The notes: generated from the letters alone by a model not told the origin. A stretch of 37,947 nt of DNA from an uncultured cyanobacterium (GCA_903823115.1 CAIJRN010000081.1:1-37947), one strand, 5' to 3'; positions 1 to 7,394 are shown, counted from the stretch's first letter. Translations and numbers: made by a program.

Positions 1-140
1 ACATCAGCGTGACCCCTGCCATCTACTACCTCAGCAACCCGCTGGGTAACGTTGGCTACATCATCAACCAGGGTTCCGGCGACTCTGGCGCTGCGCTGAC
101 CAACTTCGGCGGCATCGTCAAGACCACCTTCAAGTTCTGA
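1..140 (+). CDS. SLH/OprB-type outer-membrane porin, C-terminal fragment (cut by window edge)
   Basis: Only the last 45 residues are present, read from base 3 to the TGA at 138-140. The fragment runs ISVTPAIYYLSNP and ends VKTTFKF. The same layout closes the complete porin just downstream, which ends VQTTFKF. A terminal phenylalanine is the usual C-terminal signature of outer-membrane beta-barrels. I infer that this is the end of a paralogous porin and that the two form a tandem pair, as is common for the SomA/SomB-type porins of Synechococcus. The N-terminal SLH domain lies outside the window, so the family call rests on the C-terminus and the neighbour. Confidence 0.8.
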   Translation, partial: ISVTPAIYYLSNPLGNVGYIINQGSGDSGAALTNFGGIVKTTFKF

Positions 141-195
141 TTGCGGCCGGCTGCTTCGGCGGCCAAAACTCACTTCTCCTCTTCATCCTCAATTG

Positions 196-224
196 GCCCG
201 GCTGCCTTGCAGTCGGGCTTTTTT
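196..224 (+). terminator. Intrinsic terminator of the first porin gene
   Basis: Stem GCCCGGCTG (196-204), loop CCTTG, stem CAGTCGGGC (210-218). This is nine pairs with one G-T wobble, followed at once by TTTTTT (219-224). It lies 56 bases after the stop of the upstream porin and separates the two porin transcripts. Confidence 0.85.
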
Positions 225-331
225 GGTGAACTGGATAAGGAGGCAAATGTCAGCTGGCAATGTCGCCTGCAATACATGGCGCCGTAGCGCCACTGCGGCG
301 ATCCTGCGGCGCTTGCCATTATCTTTTTGTT

Positions 332-347
332 TCTTCCTTCGGGAAGA
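332..347 (+). promoter_or_regulatory. UUCG-tetraloop hairpin in the porin leader
   Basis: TCTTCC (332-337), TTCG (338-341) and GGAAGA (342-347) form a perfect six-pair hairpin with the extra-stable C(UUCG)G loop. It lies 25 bases before the ATG of the porin gene and just ahead of the GAGG ribosome-binding site. It could protect the 5' end of an abundant mRNA or influence translation. The role is inferred; only the structure is seen. Confidence 0.5.
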
Positions 348-372
348 TTCCTCTTATTGGTGTGAGGATCCA

Positions 373-2133
373 ATGAAACCGTTCCAGCGTTTGCTGCTGG
401 CTCCCGTGGCGCTTGGCCTGGTCGCCCCCGTGGCCGCCTCCGCGTCCGAGCTGAATCTGAGCGATGTCAACCGCTACGCCCCTACGGCCAGCGCCGCCCA
501 GGTGACCAGCGTCAGCCAGTTTTCCGATGTCCAGCCCACCGATTGGGCCTACCAGGCCCTGAGCAACCTGGTGGAGCAGTACGGCTGCGTCGCCGGCTAT
601 CCCAACGGCACCTTCAAGGGTGGCCAGGCGATGACCCGCTACGAAGCGGCCGCCCTGCTCAATGCCTGTCTCGATCGCGTCACCGAGGTGACCGACGAGC
701 TCAAGAAGCTGATGCAGGAGTTCCAGGAGGAGCTCGCCCTGCTGCGCGGTCGTGTCGATCGCATGGAAGCCAAGGTGGGTGAGCTCGAAGCCACCCAGTT
801 CTCCACCACCACCAAGCTGCGCGCTGACACCCGCTGGGTGGTCGGTGGCCTGAGCTACAGCGGCAATCAGGTGGGCGACAACAACACCTACAAGCCGCCC
901 CTCAGTGGCAAGGGCACAGTCCTGTCACCGTACAAATACAACCAGTTGCGTGACGCCGTCACGTTCAACTACGACGTTCGCCTGAACTTCGACACCAGCT
1001 TCACCGGCAAGGACTTGCTGCGCACCACCCTGCGGGCCGGCAACTTCGCCGACAGCGGGTTCACCAGCAGGAATCCCGTCACCCCGCTGACCAATCTGGA
1101 TGCGGGCTTCGAGCAGAATTGCGGCACCGGCAGTGATTGTGGCGACGTCGTCGCCATCAACCGTCTGTACTACAAGTTCCCGATCAGCTCCGGCTTCACC
1201 GCCGTGATCGGTGGCAAGATGCGTCAGGATGACGGCCTGCCCGTCAAGCCCAGCGTCTACACCGGCGACAAGATCCTCAAGCTGTGGGACTACAACGGTG
1301 CTCCTGGCGCTTACAGCCAGCTGCTCGGCCCCGGTGCCGGTCTGTGGTGGAAGCAAGCCGGTAAGACTGGCTTCAGCTTCGGCGCTGTCTACGTCGCCGC
1401 CAACGGCGACAGCGGCCAGCCCAACGGCGAAGGTTGCACAAGCTACGACTTCAACAGCGGCAGCGGCTGCGGCGGCATCGGTAACACGGCGTCCAAGCAG
1501 AGCGGCACCCTGCAGCTGGCCTACACCGGCAAGGGCTGGAACATCACCGGCGCCTACACCTACAACAGCGCTGGCGTCAGCATCGCCGGTACGCCCCTGT
1601 CGCAGAACCTGCTGCCCAGCATCTACAAGACCACCGGTGGCGGCCACGTGTCGTCCTGGTCGGTTGCCGGTTACTGGCAGCCGCTCAAGTCCGGTTGGGC
1701 ACCTTCGTTCAGCGCCGGCTGGGGCTACAACACCTATTCCTACACGGGTGACACGGCTTCCCCCACCACGGTGGCCCTTTCCCTCGACTCCGCCACCAGC
1801 CAATCCTGGTTTGTGGGTCTGAACTGGAAGGATCTGTTCGTCAAGGGCAACGCCTTTGGCCTTGCGGTGGGTCAGCCCACCTTCATCACCGGCGTCAACT
1901 ACAACGGCGACGATCTGAACGTCTACGACGGCAACTACGCCCTGGAGGCCTACTACAAGTTCCAGGTCACCGACCATATCGCCGTCACCCCGGCCATCTT
2001 CTGGCTGTCCCGCGCCCGCGGTCAACAGACCAGCACCAACAGCCTGGGTGCAGCCCTGTCCGATCCCACGATCAGCAGCGGCGACACCCTCGGCACCTTC
2101 GGTGCCCTGGTTCAGACCACCTTCAAGTTCTGA
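373..2133 (+). CDS. SLH-domain carbohydrate-selective (OprB-type) porin
   Basis: This 586-residue outer-membrane porin starts at the ATG at 373, preceded by GAGG at the right distance; the reading frame stays open further upstream, but that part has no signal-peptide character. Residues 1-25 form a signal peptide ending ASASA-like. Residues about 50-105 are one SLH domain (FSDVQPTDWAYQAL, then GYPNGTFKGGQAMTRYEAAALL), which in this family binds the cell wall. Residues about 105-140 look like a short coiled-coil linker. The rest is a Gly/Tyr/Asn-rich barrel ending in Phe. A Cys pair and a Cys-Gly-rich loop (NCGTGSDCG, SGSGCGG) probably lie in surface loops. These are major outer-membrane proteins of unicellular cyanobacteria and allow passive entry of small solutes. 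It is the second of two adjacent paralogues, each with its own terminator. Confidence 0.93.
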   Translation: MKPFQRLLLAPVALGLVAPVAASASELNLSDVNRYAPTASAAQVTSVSQFSDVQPTDWAYQALSNLVEQYGCVAGYPNGTFKGGQAMTRYEAAALLNACLDRVTEVTDELKKLMQEFQEELALLRGRVDRMEAKVGELEATQFSTTTKLRADTRWVVGGLSYSGNQVGDNNTYKPPLSGKGTVLSPYKYNQLRDAVTFNYDVRLNFDTSFTGKDLLRTTLRAGNFADSGFTSRNPVTPLTNLDAGFEQNCGTGSDCGDVVAINRLYYKFPISSGFTAVIGGKMRQDDGLPVKPSVYTGDKILKLWDYNGAPGAYSQLLGPGAGLWWKQAGKTGFSFGAVYVAANGDSGQPNGEGCTSYDFNSGSGCGGIGNTASKQSGTLQLAYTGKGWNITGAYTYNSAGVSIAGTPLSQNLLPSIYKTTGGGHVSSWSVAGYWQPLKSGWAPSFSAGWGYNTYSYTGDTASPTTVALSLDSATSQSWFVGLNWKDLFVKGNAFGLAVGQPTFITGVNYNGDDLNVYDGNYALEAYYKFQVTDHIAVTPAIFWLSRARGQQTSTNSLGAALSDPTISSGDTLGTFGALVQTTFKF

Positions 2134-2163
2134 TCGAACCCGTTCTGATCAACAGATCAGAAC
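2127..2163 (+). repeat. Duplicated and inverted stop-codon segment after the porin gene
   Basis: GTTCTGATC occurs at 2127-2135, where it contains the stop codon, and again at 2142-2150. Its exact reverse complement GATCAGAAC follows at 2155-2163. The second and third copies form a nine-pair hairpin with loop AACA; the first and third can form an alternative hairpin. There is no T-tract directly after it, and the true terminator is about 45 bases further on. Confidence 0.7.
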
Positions 2164-2207
2164 CCTCCTGGGACCGCCCTCCTCACACCTGGGTCTCCGG
2201 AGTCAGC

Positions 2208-2234
2208 AGCCCCCCGCTTGCGGGGGGCTTTTTG
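2208..2234 (+). terminator. Intrinsic terminator of the second porin gene
   Basis: AGCCCCCCG (2208-2216), loop CTTG and CGGGGGGCT (2221-2229) form a nine-pair GC-rich stem running into TTTTT. It ends porin transcription before the J-domain gene. Confidence 0.9.
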
Positions 2235-2295
2235 TTGGCAGGGCCCCGTTGGGGGCTCGGCTGGCCGATGATGGCGCCGGACGATTGAAGTTCCA

Positions 2296-3015
2296 GTGTC
2301 AGGCCAGCGCAGCCGCCTTGCTCCCCAGACGGCTGGGGTTGATCACTACGCCGTTCTGGGAGTGTCGCCCCTGGCGACACTGGCCCAGATCAAGGCCGCC
2401 TATCGGACCCTGGTGAAGCTTCACCATCCTGATCTCGGCGGCGATGACCAGCGGATCCTGGCCCTCAATGCCGCCTGGGAGGCCCTGCGCGATGGCCCGC
2501 GTCGCCGCAGCTATGACGCTTCCTGTGGGGTGAATGAGCCCGGGGCGCCTGAGGCAGGCCCGGCCCCTGAGGCTTCAGCGCCAGGGCGCCCGCGCCGTCA
2601 CCGGGGCGCCGCCAGCGACGAGCAGCTGCTGGTTTGGCTGCAACAGGTGTATGCGCCGATTGATCGCCTGCTGGCTCAGGTGATCAATCCCTTCCCGGCC
2701 CAGCTGAGGGCCCTGTCCGCCGATCCCTACGACGATCGCCTGATGGCGGAGTTCTGCGCCTTCCTGGAGCAGGGCCAGGCGCGTCTCGAGAAGGTGGTGG
2801 CTCTCTATCGCTCCATGGCCTGCCCTCGCAGTGCCCAGGGCTTCGGTCTCAGCCTCTATCACTGCCTCAGCCAGGTCCAGGACGCCCTCGGCGAGTTGGA
2901 GCGCTACACGATGGGCTACGTCGACAGCTACCTGCACGACGGCCGCGAAATGCTGCGCGAAGCCAAGCGCCGCCGCAGCCTGCTGCAGGACGAACGGCGC
3001 CGGCTGGAGCTCTGA
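2296..3015 (+). CDS. J-domain (DnaJ-like) protein
   Basis: This 239-residue protein has an N-terminal J domain at about residues 16-75 (DHYAVLGVSP, KAAYRTLVKLHHPDLGGD, ALNAAWEALRD). The HPD tripeptide that triggers Hsp70 ATPase is present at residues 44-46. There is no Gly/Phe region or zinc-finger domain, so this is a type III J-protein. Residues 76-100 are a Pro/Ala/Arg linker. The C-terminal 130 residues are predicted helical and contain a conserved-looking stretch with ALGELERYTMGYVDSYLHDG; I do not recognise a named domain there. The start is a GTG at 2296, chosen because it leaves a short N-terminus before the J domain. The specific client is unknown; the helical C-terminus presumably provides specificity. 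Confidence 0.85.
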   Translation: MSGQRSRLAPQTAGVDHYAVLGVSPLATLAQIKAAYRTLVKLHHPDLGGDDQRILALNAAWEALRDGPRRRSYDASCGVNEPGAPEAGPAPEASAPGRPRRHRGAASDEQLLVWLQQVYAPIDRLLAQVINPFPAQLRALSADPYDDRLMAEFCAFLEQGQARLEKVVALYRSMACPRSAQGFGLSLYHCLSQVQDALGELERYTMGYVDSYLHDGREMLREAKRRRSLLQDERRRLEL

Positions 3016-3036
3016 GGCCGCTCCGCTTGTCCCGCT

Positions 3037-3315
3037 TCAGCTGGCCGCAAAGGGCTCGAGCTGGTCGAGCCGCAGCCAGACATCCGGAACCGGGCGGCGC
3101 CAGCGCAGCTGGGCATAGTCGCCCTTGATCGCCAGGATTTCGCCCGGTCCCTCGAAGATGTAGGCGGGCGGCTGGGGATCACTGGCGGCGGCCTCCAGGC
3201 TGGCGGCGTAGCTGGCGCGGGCCACCCGCACCAGAGCACCTTTCTTGAAGGCTGGCGCTGCGCTGGCTGCCGGCGAAGTGGCGGCCGGTTGAGTGGGGGC
3301 GGGCGTGTCGGCCAT
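3037..3315 (-). CDS. ndhO: NAD(P)H-quinone oxidoreductase subunit O
   Basis: This 92-residue protein is a subunit of the cyanobacterial/chloroplast-type NDH-1 complex, which carries out cyclic electron flow, respiration and CO2 uptake on the thylakoid. The core matches NdhO: FKKGALVRVARASYAASLEA, then PAYIFEGPGEILAIKGDYA and VWLRLDQLEPF. The first 20 residues are an Ala/Pro/Thr-rich extension beyond the usual cyanobacterial length of about 70. NdhO is a peripheral subunit of the hydrophilic arm. The gene diverges from a TIGR01777-type epimerase gene with a 91-base gap that must hold both promoters. Start: the ATG at 3315; an internal start nearer FKKG is not available as ATG. Confidence 0.9.
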   Translation of the reverse strand: MADTPAPTQPAATSPAASAAPAFKKGALVRVARASYAASLEAAASDPQPPAYIFEGPGEILAIKGDYAQLRWRRPVPDVWLRLDQLEPFAAS

Positions 3316-3406
3316 GGCGGGCTTGGCGGCAGAGCCACGCTAGGCGCTGGCGGCGCCAGCAGCTGCAGCCCTAGCCTCGTCACGAGGATTGGTACGGGAT
3401 CACGAC

Positions 3407-4342
3407 ATGAGGCTGTTGCTGCTGGGGTGTTCCGGATTCGTGGGGCGGGAGTTGGTGCCCTTCCTGCTCAAACTGGGTCACTCCCTCACCCTGGTGAGCC
3501 GCCGACCCCACCCCTTTGCCCTGCTGGAAAGCGACCGTTTGGTCAGCCTGCGGCTCGATCCCGCCGCTGCCGCCAGCTGGCAGACCGCGGAGCTGCGCCA
3601 GGCCCTGGCTGCGGCCGAGGGGGTTGTGAATCTGGTGGGGGAGCCGATCGCCGAACAGCGCTGGACCCCTGAGCATCGCCAACGGCTGCTGGACAGCCGC
3701 CTGAGCACCACCACCTGCCTGGCTGCGGCGATGGCGCCCTTGCGCCAGCCGCCGCGGGTGCTGGTCAACGCCTCCGCCGTCGGCTATTACGGCACCAGCC
3801 TGGAGCAGCGGTTCAGTGAGGCCAGCCCGGCTGGCAGCGATTGGCTCGCCCAGCTCTGCCAGCGCTGGGAGGCCGCCGCGGCGACCGTGCCGGCGGGCTG
3901 CCGCCTGGTGATCTTGCGCCTCGGCATTGTGCTCGGCCCCGACGGTGGTGCCCTCGGCAAGATGCTGCCGGTGTTCCGGCTGGGCTTCGGTGGCCCTGTG
4001 GGTTCAGGCCAGCAATGGATGAGCTGGATTGAGCGCCACGATCTCTGCCGGCTGATTGCCACCGCCCTGGAGGATGCCGCCTACAGCGGCGTCTACAACG
4101 CCGTGGCTCCGGAACCGACTCGCATGGGCATCTTCGCCAACGCGCTGGGGCGGGCCCTGGGCCGGCCGAGTCTGCTGCCGGTGCCGGGGGCGATTCTGCA
4201 GCTGCTGCTGGGCGATGGGGCCCGGGTGGTGCTGGAGGGACAGCAGGTGCTGCCGGAACGGCTGCTGGCCCAGGGGTTCCAGTTTCAGTACCCCGCGATC
4301 AACGCTGCCCTCGCCGCTGCCACCAGCCCAGGGCTCCGCTGA
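3407..4342 (+). CDS. TIGR01777-family NAD(P)-binding epimerase-like protein
   Basis: This 311-residue extended short-chain dehydrogenase has a Rossmann nucleotide-binding loop GCSGFVG at residues 7-13. A YYGT motif (127-130) lies near the usual active-site Tyr, with LRLGIVLGPDGGALGKMLPVFRLG at about 170-193 and WIERHDLC at 207-214. The C-terminal segment (about 255-300; RPSLLPVPGAILQLLLGD, VLPERLLAQGF) corresponds to the DUF1731 domain. Some databases label members SulA-like; in cyanobacteria and plants the family has been linked to plastid or cell division, but the substrate is not established. The ATG at 3407 places the Rossmann fold directly at the N-terminus. The last 44 bases overlap the convergent gene that ends at 4299. 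Confidence 0.9.
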   Translation: MRLLLLGCSGFVGRELVPFLLKLGHSLTLVSRRPHPFALLESDRLVSLRLDPAAAASWQTAELRQALAAAEGVVNLVGEPIAEQRWTPEHRQRLLDSRLSTTTCLAAAMAPLRQPPRVLVNASAVGYYGTSLEQRFSEASPAGSDWLAQLCQRWEAAAATVPAGCRLVILRLGIVLGPDGGALGKMLPVFRLGFGGPVGSGQQWMSWIERHDLCRLIATALEDAAYSGVYNAVAPEPTRMGIFANALGRALGRPSLLPVPGAILQLLLGDGARVVLEGQQVLPERLLAQGFQFQYPAINAALAAATSPGLR

Positions 4343-4622
4343 GCAGGGCCGCGGCCATCAGCAGGCCGATCGCCGGGGTGAACAGTGGCTCCCACAGCGT
4401 CTGGAACAGTCGCAGGGGAGCCTCCACACCGCGGCTGTGAAGCAGCACCGCCAGGCCGAACCAGAGCGCCGCCGCGATCACCAGAAACACATCGGCCACC
4501 AGGACGAGGTCGAGCCAGGCCTTGAGCCGCTGCAGCAGTGATGTCGCAGCCGGGGCCGTGGGGACGTCGCTGCGGGCCGGACGATCGCCGGGGGTGCCGC
4601 TTTCGGTCGGTGGGGGGATCAT
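4299..4622 (-). CDS. Small two-helix membrane protein, unknown function
   Basis: This 107-residue protein has a Pro-rich N-terminal tail (1-30) and two likely membrane helices, about 38-61 (LDLVLVADVFLVIAAALWF) and 80-100 (LFTPAIGLLMAAALLSGAL), ending in a basic tail WWQRRGQR. It is the last gene of a leftward unit: its ATG overlaps the stop of the glycosyltransferase-like gene by four bases, implying translational coupling. I do not recognise a named family. The context suggests an envelope role with its upstream partner. Its 3' end overlaps the epimerase gene on the other strand by 44 bases. Confidence 0.75.
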   Translation of the reverse strand: MIPPPTESGTPGDRPARSDVPTAPAATSLLQRLKAWLDLVLVADVFLVIAAALWFGLAVLLHSRGVEAPLRLFQTLWEPLFTPAIGLLMAAALLSGALGWWQRRGQR

Positions 4623-5929
4623 CGCGCTCCGGCCTGAAGGTCGCTCAGCAGCTCCATGATCGCCGCCGTCATGCGGTCGCTGCCGCCGGCACCGCCGATC
4701 CGCTCGGCGCCGATCGCCGCCAGTTGTCGCCGCCAGCTCGGGCCCAGCTCGGGATCGGCCAGTCGGCTCAGCAGGTCGCCGGCCAGGTCGGCGCCGGCCT
4801 GGAGGGCTTCGCTGCTGCCCACCGCACGGCGCCCTGCTGCATCACTGCCCGCTGGGCCACCGCTGGCAGTGCCACTGCTGGCTGTGCCAGCGCCGGCTGA
4901 GCCGCCCGCACAGCTGACTCCCGGACCGAGCAGACGCCGCTGCGCTTCGGCGAATCCGGCCGTGAACTGGGGCCCTTGGCCCTCCAGCTGCAGCACCGGT
5001 TTGCCCAGTCCCACCGCCTGTTCAGCGGCGGTTCCCGTCATGGACAGCACCAGGTCACTGCCGTTCAGCACGGCCGCGAACCGCCCCCAGTGCAGTTGCA
5101 GCCGCTGGCGGCCGCGCACCAGCACCAGGGAGGCGTTGCCATCGTCCGGGCCCTGCCCCTGTTCCAGCCCCCAGCCCAGAGGGGCGGCGATGCGGGCCAG
5201 GGTGCCGGCGTCCAGATCGCCAACCAGGGCGGCCTGCAGTGCCAAGGCCTGCGCGGTCTGCAGTCGGGCTGGCAGCCGGCTGAGCAGGCCCAGCAACAGC
5301 TCGAGGTTGCGCAGGGCTTCCGGCAGGCGGCTGCCGGGCAACACCGCCACGGTCTGGGCTGCTCCCCTGGGAATCGGCTCAGCGGCCTTGCTCACCAGGT
5401 CGAGGAAGGGATTGCCGAGAAACTCCACCGGCCGCCCCAGCTGGGCGCTGAGGTCGCCGGCGGTCAGGGCATCTCGGCTCCAGACCCGGCGAAAGCCGCG
5501 GCGGCGCAGCAGCCAGCCACAGGGCCAGGGCAGCCGCAGGCGGCCTTCATAGTGACTTGAATAGGCGACCAGATAGACCACAGCCGGTCGCCGGCCCAGC
5601 CAGGCCGCCAGCACCGGCAGCAGGTCACCGACAGCCACGATCAGCTGGTCGCGGCGGCCGCGCAGGCTCAGCAGACGGCGCAGGACATCGAGATACTGGC
5701 CCTCCCGCAGTTCGGTGAGGCGACCGGCCAGGCTGGTGTAGCCCAGGCCACCGGTGCTGAATTCGCGGGTGCGGCTGATCACGGGAATACCGGCCTGCCG
5801 GTAGGAATGGCCGTGGCCCACCAGGGGCAGCGCTTCCACGCTCAGCCCCTGGGCCAGCAGCCGCCGGCCCAGCAAGGCGCCACTGAGGTCTTCCCCGTGG
5901 CCGTTGCTCAGCAGTAGCAGTCGGCTCAA
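4619..5929 (-). CDS. Lipid-A-disaccharide-synthase-related glycosyltransferase-like protein (TIGR03492 type)
   Basis: This 436-residue protein has an LpxB/GT-B-like layout. The N-terminal half starts LLLLSNGHGEDLSGALLG, with the NGHGED signature at residues 9-14. The C-terminal half has TVAVLPGSRLPEALRNLELLL and SDLVLSMTGTAAEQAVGLGKPVLQ, the typical donor-site GT-B pattern. It matches the cyanobacterial/plant group related to lipid-A-disaccharide synthase but distinct from true LpxB. Residues about 339-375 are a low-complexity Gly/Ala/Ser insertion between the last GT-B elements. It overlaps its upstream TPR gene and its downstream membrane-protein gene by four bases each. Substrate is unknown; an envelope glycolipid is an inference. 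Confidence 0.85.
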   Translation of the reverse strand: MSRLLLLSNGHGEDLSGALLGRRLLAQGLSVEALPLVGHGHSYRQAGIPVISRTREFSTGGLGYTSLAGRLTELREGQYLDVLRRLLSLRGRRDQLIVAVGDLLPVLAAWLGRRPAVVYLVAYSSHYEGRLRLPWPCGWLLRRRGFRRVWSRDALTAGDLSAQLGRPVEFLGNPFLDLVSKAAEPIPRGAAQTVAVLPGSRLPEALRNLELLLGLLSRLPARLQTAQALALQAALVGDLDAGTLARIAAPLGWGLEQGQGPDDGNASLVLVRGRQRLQLHWGRFAAVLNGSDLVLSMTGTAAEQAVGLGKPVLQLEGQGPQFTAGFAEAQRRLLGPGVSCAGGSAGAGTASSGTASGGPAGSDAAGRRAVGSSEALQAGADLAGDLLSRLADPELGPSWRRQLAAIGAERIGGAGGSDRMTAAIMELLSDLQAGAR

Positions 5930-6357
5930 GCCTGCAGCCAGGCTCGCACCTTCTCCAAGGCCTGCCAGCCCGGGCGTCGCTTGAGCCCATCGGCCATCGA
6001 GTCGTTCAGCTCAGCGGCCAGTTCAGGGGCCATCACCATCACCCGCTGCACGATCTCGATGTGCTCGCGCACCCCTTTCTGACCTGTCTCCAGCATCGCC
6101 ACGCTCAGGTTGATGCGGGCCTGGGGATCCTGGGGATTGAGCCGTACCGCCGTGCGGGCGGAGCCGAGGGCGTCGTTCGGGCGATCGAGCAGCAGTTGCA
6201 ACCAGGCCAGGCAGATCCAGCCGGCCGACTGCTTCGGGGACTGGGCGGTGATCGTCAGGAAGTCGTCAATCAGCTCTTCGGGGGCGGCCCCCTGCTGGTA
6301 GCGGCCGATCGCCTGGTCGAACAGGGAGTCTTCGCTGGAGGAGGGGCTGGCCGTCAT
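5926..6357 (-). CDS. Small TPR-repeat protein
   Basis: This 143-residue, probably cytoplasmic, protein contains tetratricopeptide-like helices: SAGWICLAWLQLLLDRPNDA and TAVRLNPQDPQARINLSVAM are a clear TPR pair at about residues 44-92. The N-terminus is acidic and Ser-rich. The C-terminus (ELNDSMADGLKRRPGWQALEKVRAWL) is a further helical segment. It is the first gene of the leftward three-gene unit and its stop overlaps the start of the glycosyltransferase-like gene by four bases, so the two may act together, with the TPR as a docking scaffold (inference). Confidence 0.8.
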   Translation of the reverse strand: MTASPSSSEDSLFDQAIGRYQQGAAPEELIDDFLTITAQSPKQSAGWICLAWLQLLLDRPNDALGSARTAVRLNPQDPQARINLSVAMLETGQKGVREHIEIVQRVMVMAPELAAELNDSMADGLKRRPGWQALEKVRAWLQA

Positions 6358-6430
6358 GGCTGCGGCGATCGGGCAGGGCGTGACGCTCAGATTCCCACGC
6401 CGCGCGACCGAACGGGTACGGGTAGCGGCT

Positions 6431-6853
6431 TCAGACGGCGAAGGAACTGCCGCAGCCGCAGGTCTGGGTGGCGTTGGGATTGGTGAAGTTGAAGCCGCCG
6501 CCGATCAGGGCGCTGGAGAAGTCGAGCTGCATGCCGTAGATGTACAGCAGGCTCTTGGGATCAGAGACCACCCGGAAGCTGGGTGCCCCGCTCGGTTCAT
6601 AGAGGTAGGTCTCGTCGTCGCCCTGGATGGCGTCGGCGTCGATGAAGTCCATGGTGTAGCTCATGCCGCTGCAGCCGCCGGAACGGACCCCCACCCGCAG
6701 CAGCTTGGCGTCGCCCTGCTGCTGCATCAGCCTCGCCAGCTGCTTCATCGCCGGCTCGGTGATCAGGATGCCCTTGCCGTCGACGCCGGTGAAGGTGGCG
6801 GCCTGGCTGGCGGCGGTCGCGTTGAGGGTGGGGCTGGCGGTCTCCGGGGTCAT
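6431..6853 (-). CDS. A-type iron-sulfur carrier (SufA/IscA/HesB family)
   Basis: This 140-residue protein belongs to the A-type carriers, which hand Fe-S clusters from the Suf machinery to client proteins. The three cluster-binding cysteines are all present: Cys61 in SGGCSGMSY and Cys132/Cys134 in TCGCGSSF. The typical SLLYIYGMQLDF and GGGFNFTNPNA segments are there too. The first 25 residues are a variable Ala/Thr-rich extension. The gene stands 73 bases upstream of the TPR gene on the same strand, so it could be co-transcribed, but the gap and lack of overlap leave this open. In cyanobacteria SufA and IscA are both possible; I cannot choose, so no symbol is given. Confidence 0.92.
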   Translation of the reverse strand: MTPETASPTLNATAASQAATFTGVDGKGILITEPAMKQLARLMQQQGDAKLLRVGVRSGGCSGMSYTMDFIDADAIQGDDETYLYEPSGAPSFRVVSDPKSLLYIYGMQLDFSSALIGGGFNFTNPNATQTCGCGSSFAV

Positions 6854-6978
6854 GGCGTCGGGGGAGCGGGGGTGGGCGGGCTGAAACGGGGTCAGGGGGC
6901 GTCCTGAGGAGGCCTCAGGACGATGGGGTCAGGCGGTGGCTGGAGGACTGGGCGGGGGGATCCCTGAGCGGCGATGGC

Positions 6979-7020
6979 TGACTCTGGATGAATGACTCTG
7001 GATCAATGACCCTGGATCCA
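6979..7020 (+). repeat. Three-copy 14-base tandem repeat
   Basis: Consecutive units TGACTCTGGATGAA, TGACTCTGGATCAA and TGACCCTGGATCCA differ at one to three positions. It lies in non-coding DNA about 125 bases upstream of the Fe-S carrier start. The pattern is consistent with slippage expansion; a binding-site array is possible but unsupported. Confidence 0.75.
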
Positions 7021-7274
7021 GGACCCCTGATCTGGGGCAACAGATTCGGTGATTGAAGATCACCGATCCCGCTGGCCCTGGATGCCGGCATGAGCTGGCT
7101 GACGATCAGGTTGAGGGGGTGGTGCCCGGCTGACCGGCTGCGCGGGGCTGGGAGGCGCTGAGCGGTTGGTCGGGTTTCCTTGGCTACCGCAGGGTTGAGC
7201 CAGGGCCGGTCAGTGGGCAGGGGCTGAATGCCACGGGAATTGGGTCTGGTGCTGGAAACTTCTGAACTCGTTTC

Positions 7275-7370
7275 ACTCTATGGAGTTCGCCGCGGGGCTG
7301 CCTGGCCCCCTTGTTTCTGTTCCAGCCTTGCCTGGAAGGTCAGCGGCCCAGCCCCGCCGCTCCATAGAGT
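7275..7370 (+). promoter_or_regulatory. Long structured leader element before zeta-carotene desaturase
   Basis: ACTCTATGGAG (7275-7285) pairs perfectly with CTCCATAGAGT (7360-7370). Inside, GCGGGGCTG (7292-7300) pairs with CAGCCCCGC (7349-7357). GGCC (7304-7307) can continue against GGCC (7345-7348), and an apical TTCCAG / CTGGAA hairpin (7320-7325 with 7332-7337) sits in the middle. The element ends 24 bases before the GTG start, leaving only the GGAG ribosome-binding site between. I read it as a candidate cis-acting RNA. A miniature inverted-repeat element is the alternative. Confidence 0.55.
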
Positions 7371-7394
7371 CGGGCCTGAGGCTGGAGAGCAAGC

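Larger units (their letters stand above)
6854..7394. other. 541-base spacer between Fe-S carrier and zeta-carotene desaturase genes, repeat-rich
   Basis: This divergent spacer should hold promoters for both flanking genes. I see no convincing coding frame and no tRNA. It contains a three-copy 14-base tandem repeat (6979-7020), a perfect eight-pair inverted repeat (7046-7053 with 7059-7066, loop TGAAG) and a long hairpin (7275-7370) just before the desaturase gene. The last two are candidates for regulatory sites or leader structures. Confidence 0.6.

Noticed and set aside
925-2025. Long open frame antisense to the porin gene
   Set aside because: Val/Gly/Ala-rich shadow frame over a convincing porin with signal peptide and SLH domain.
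6854-7394. CRISPR-like array in the repeat-rich spacer
   Set aside because: The 14-base units are adjacent, without spacers, and no cas genes are present.
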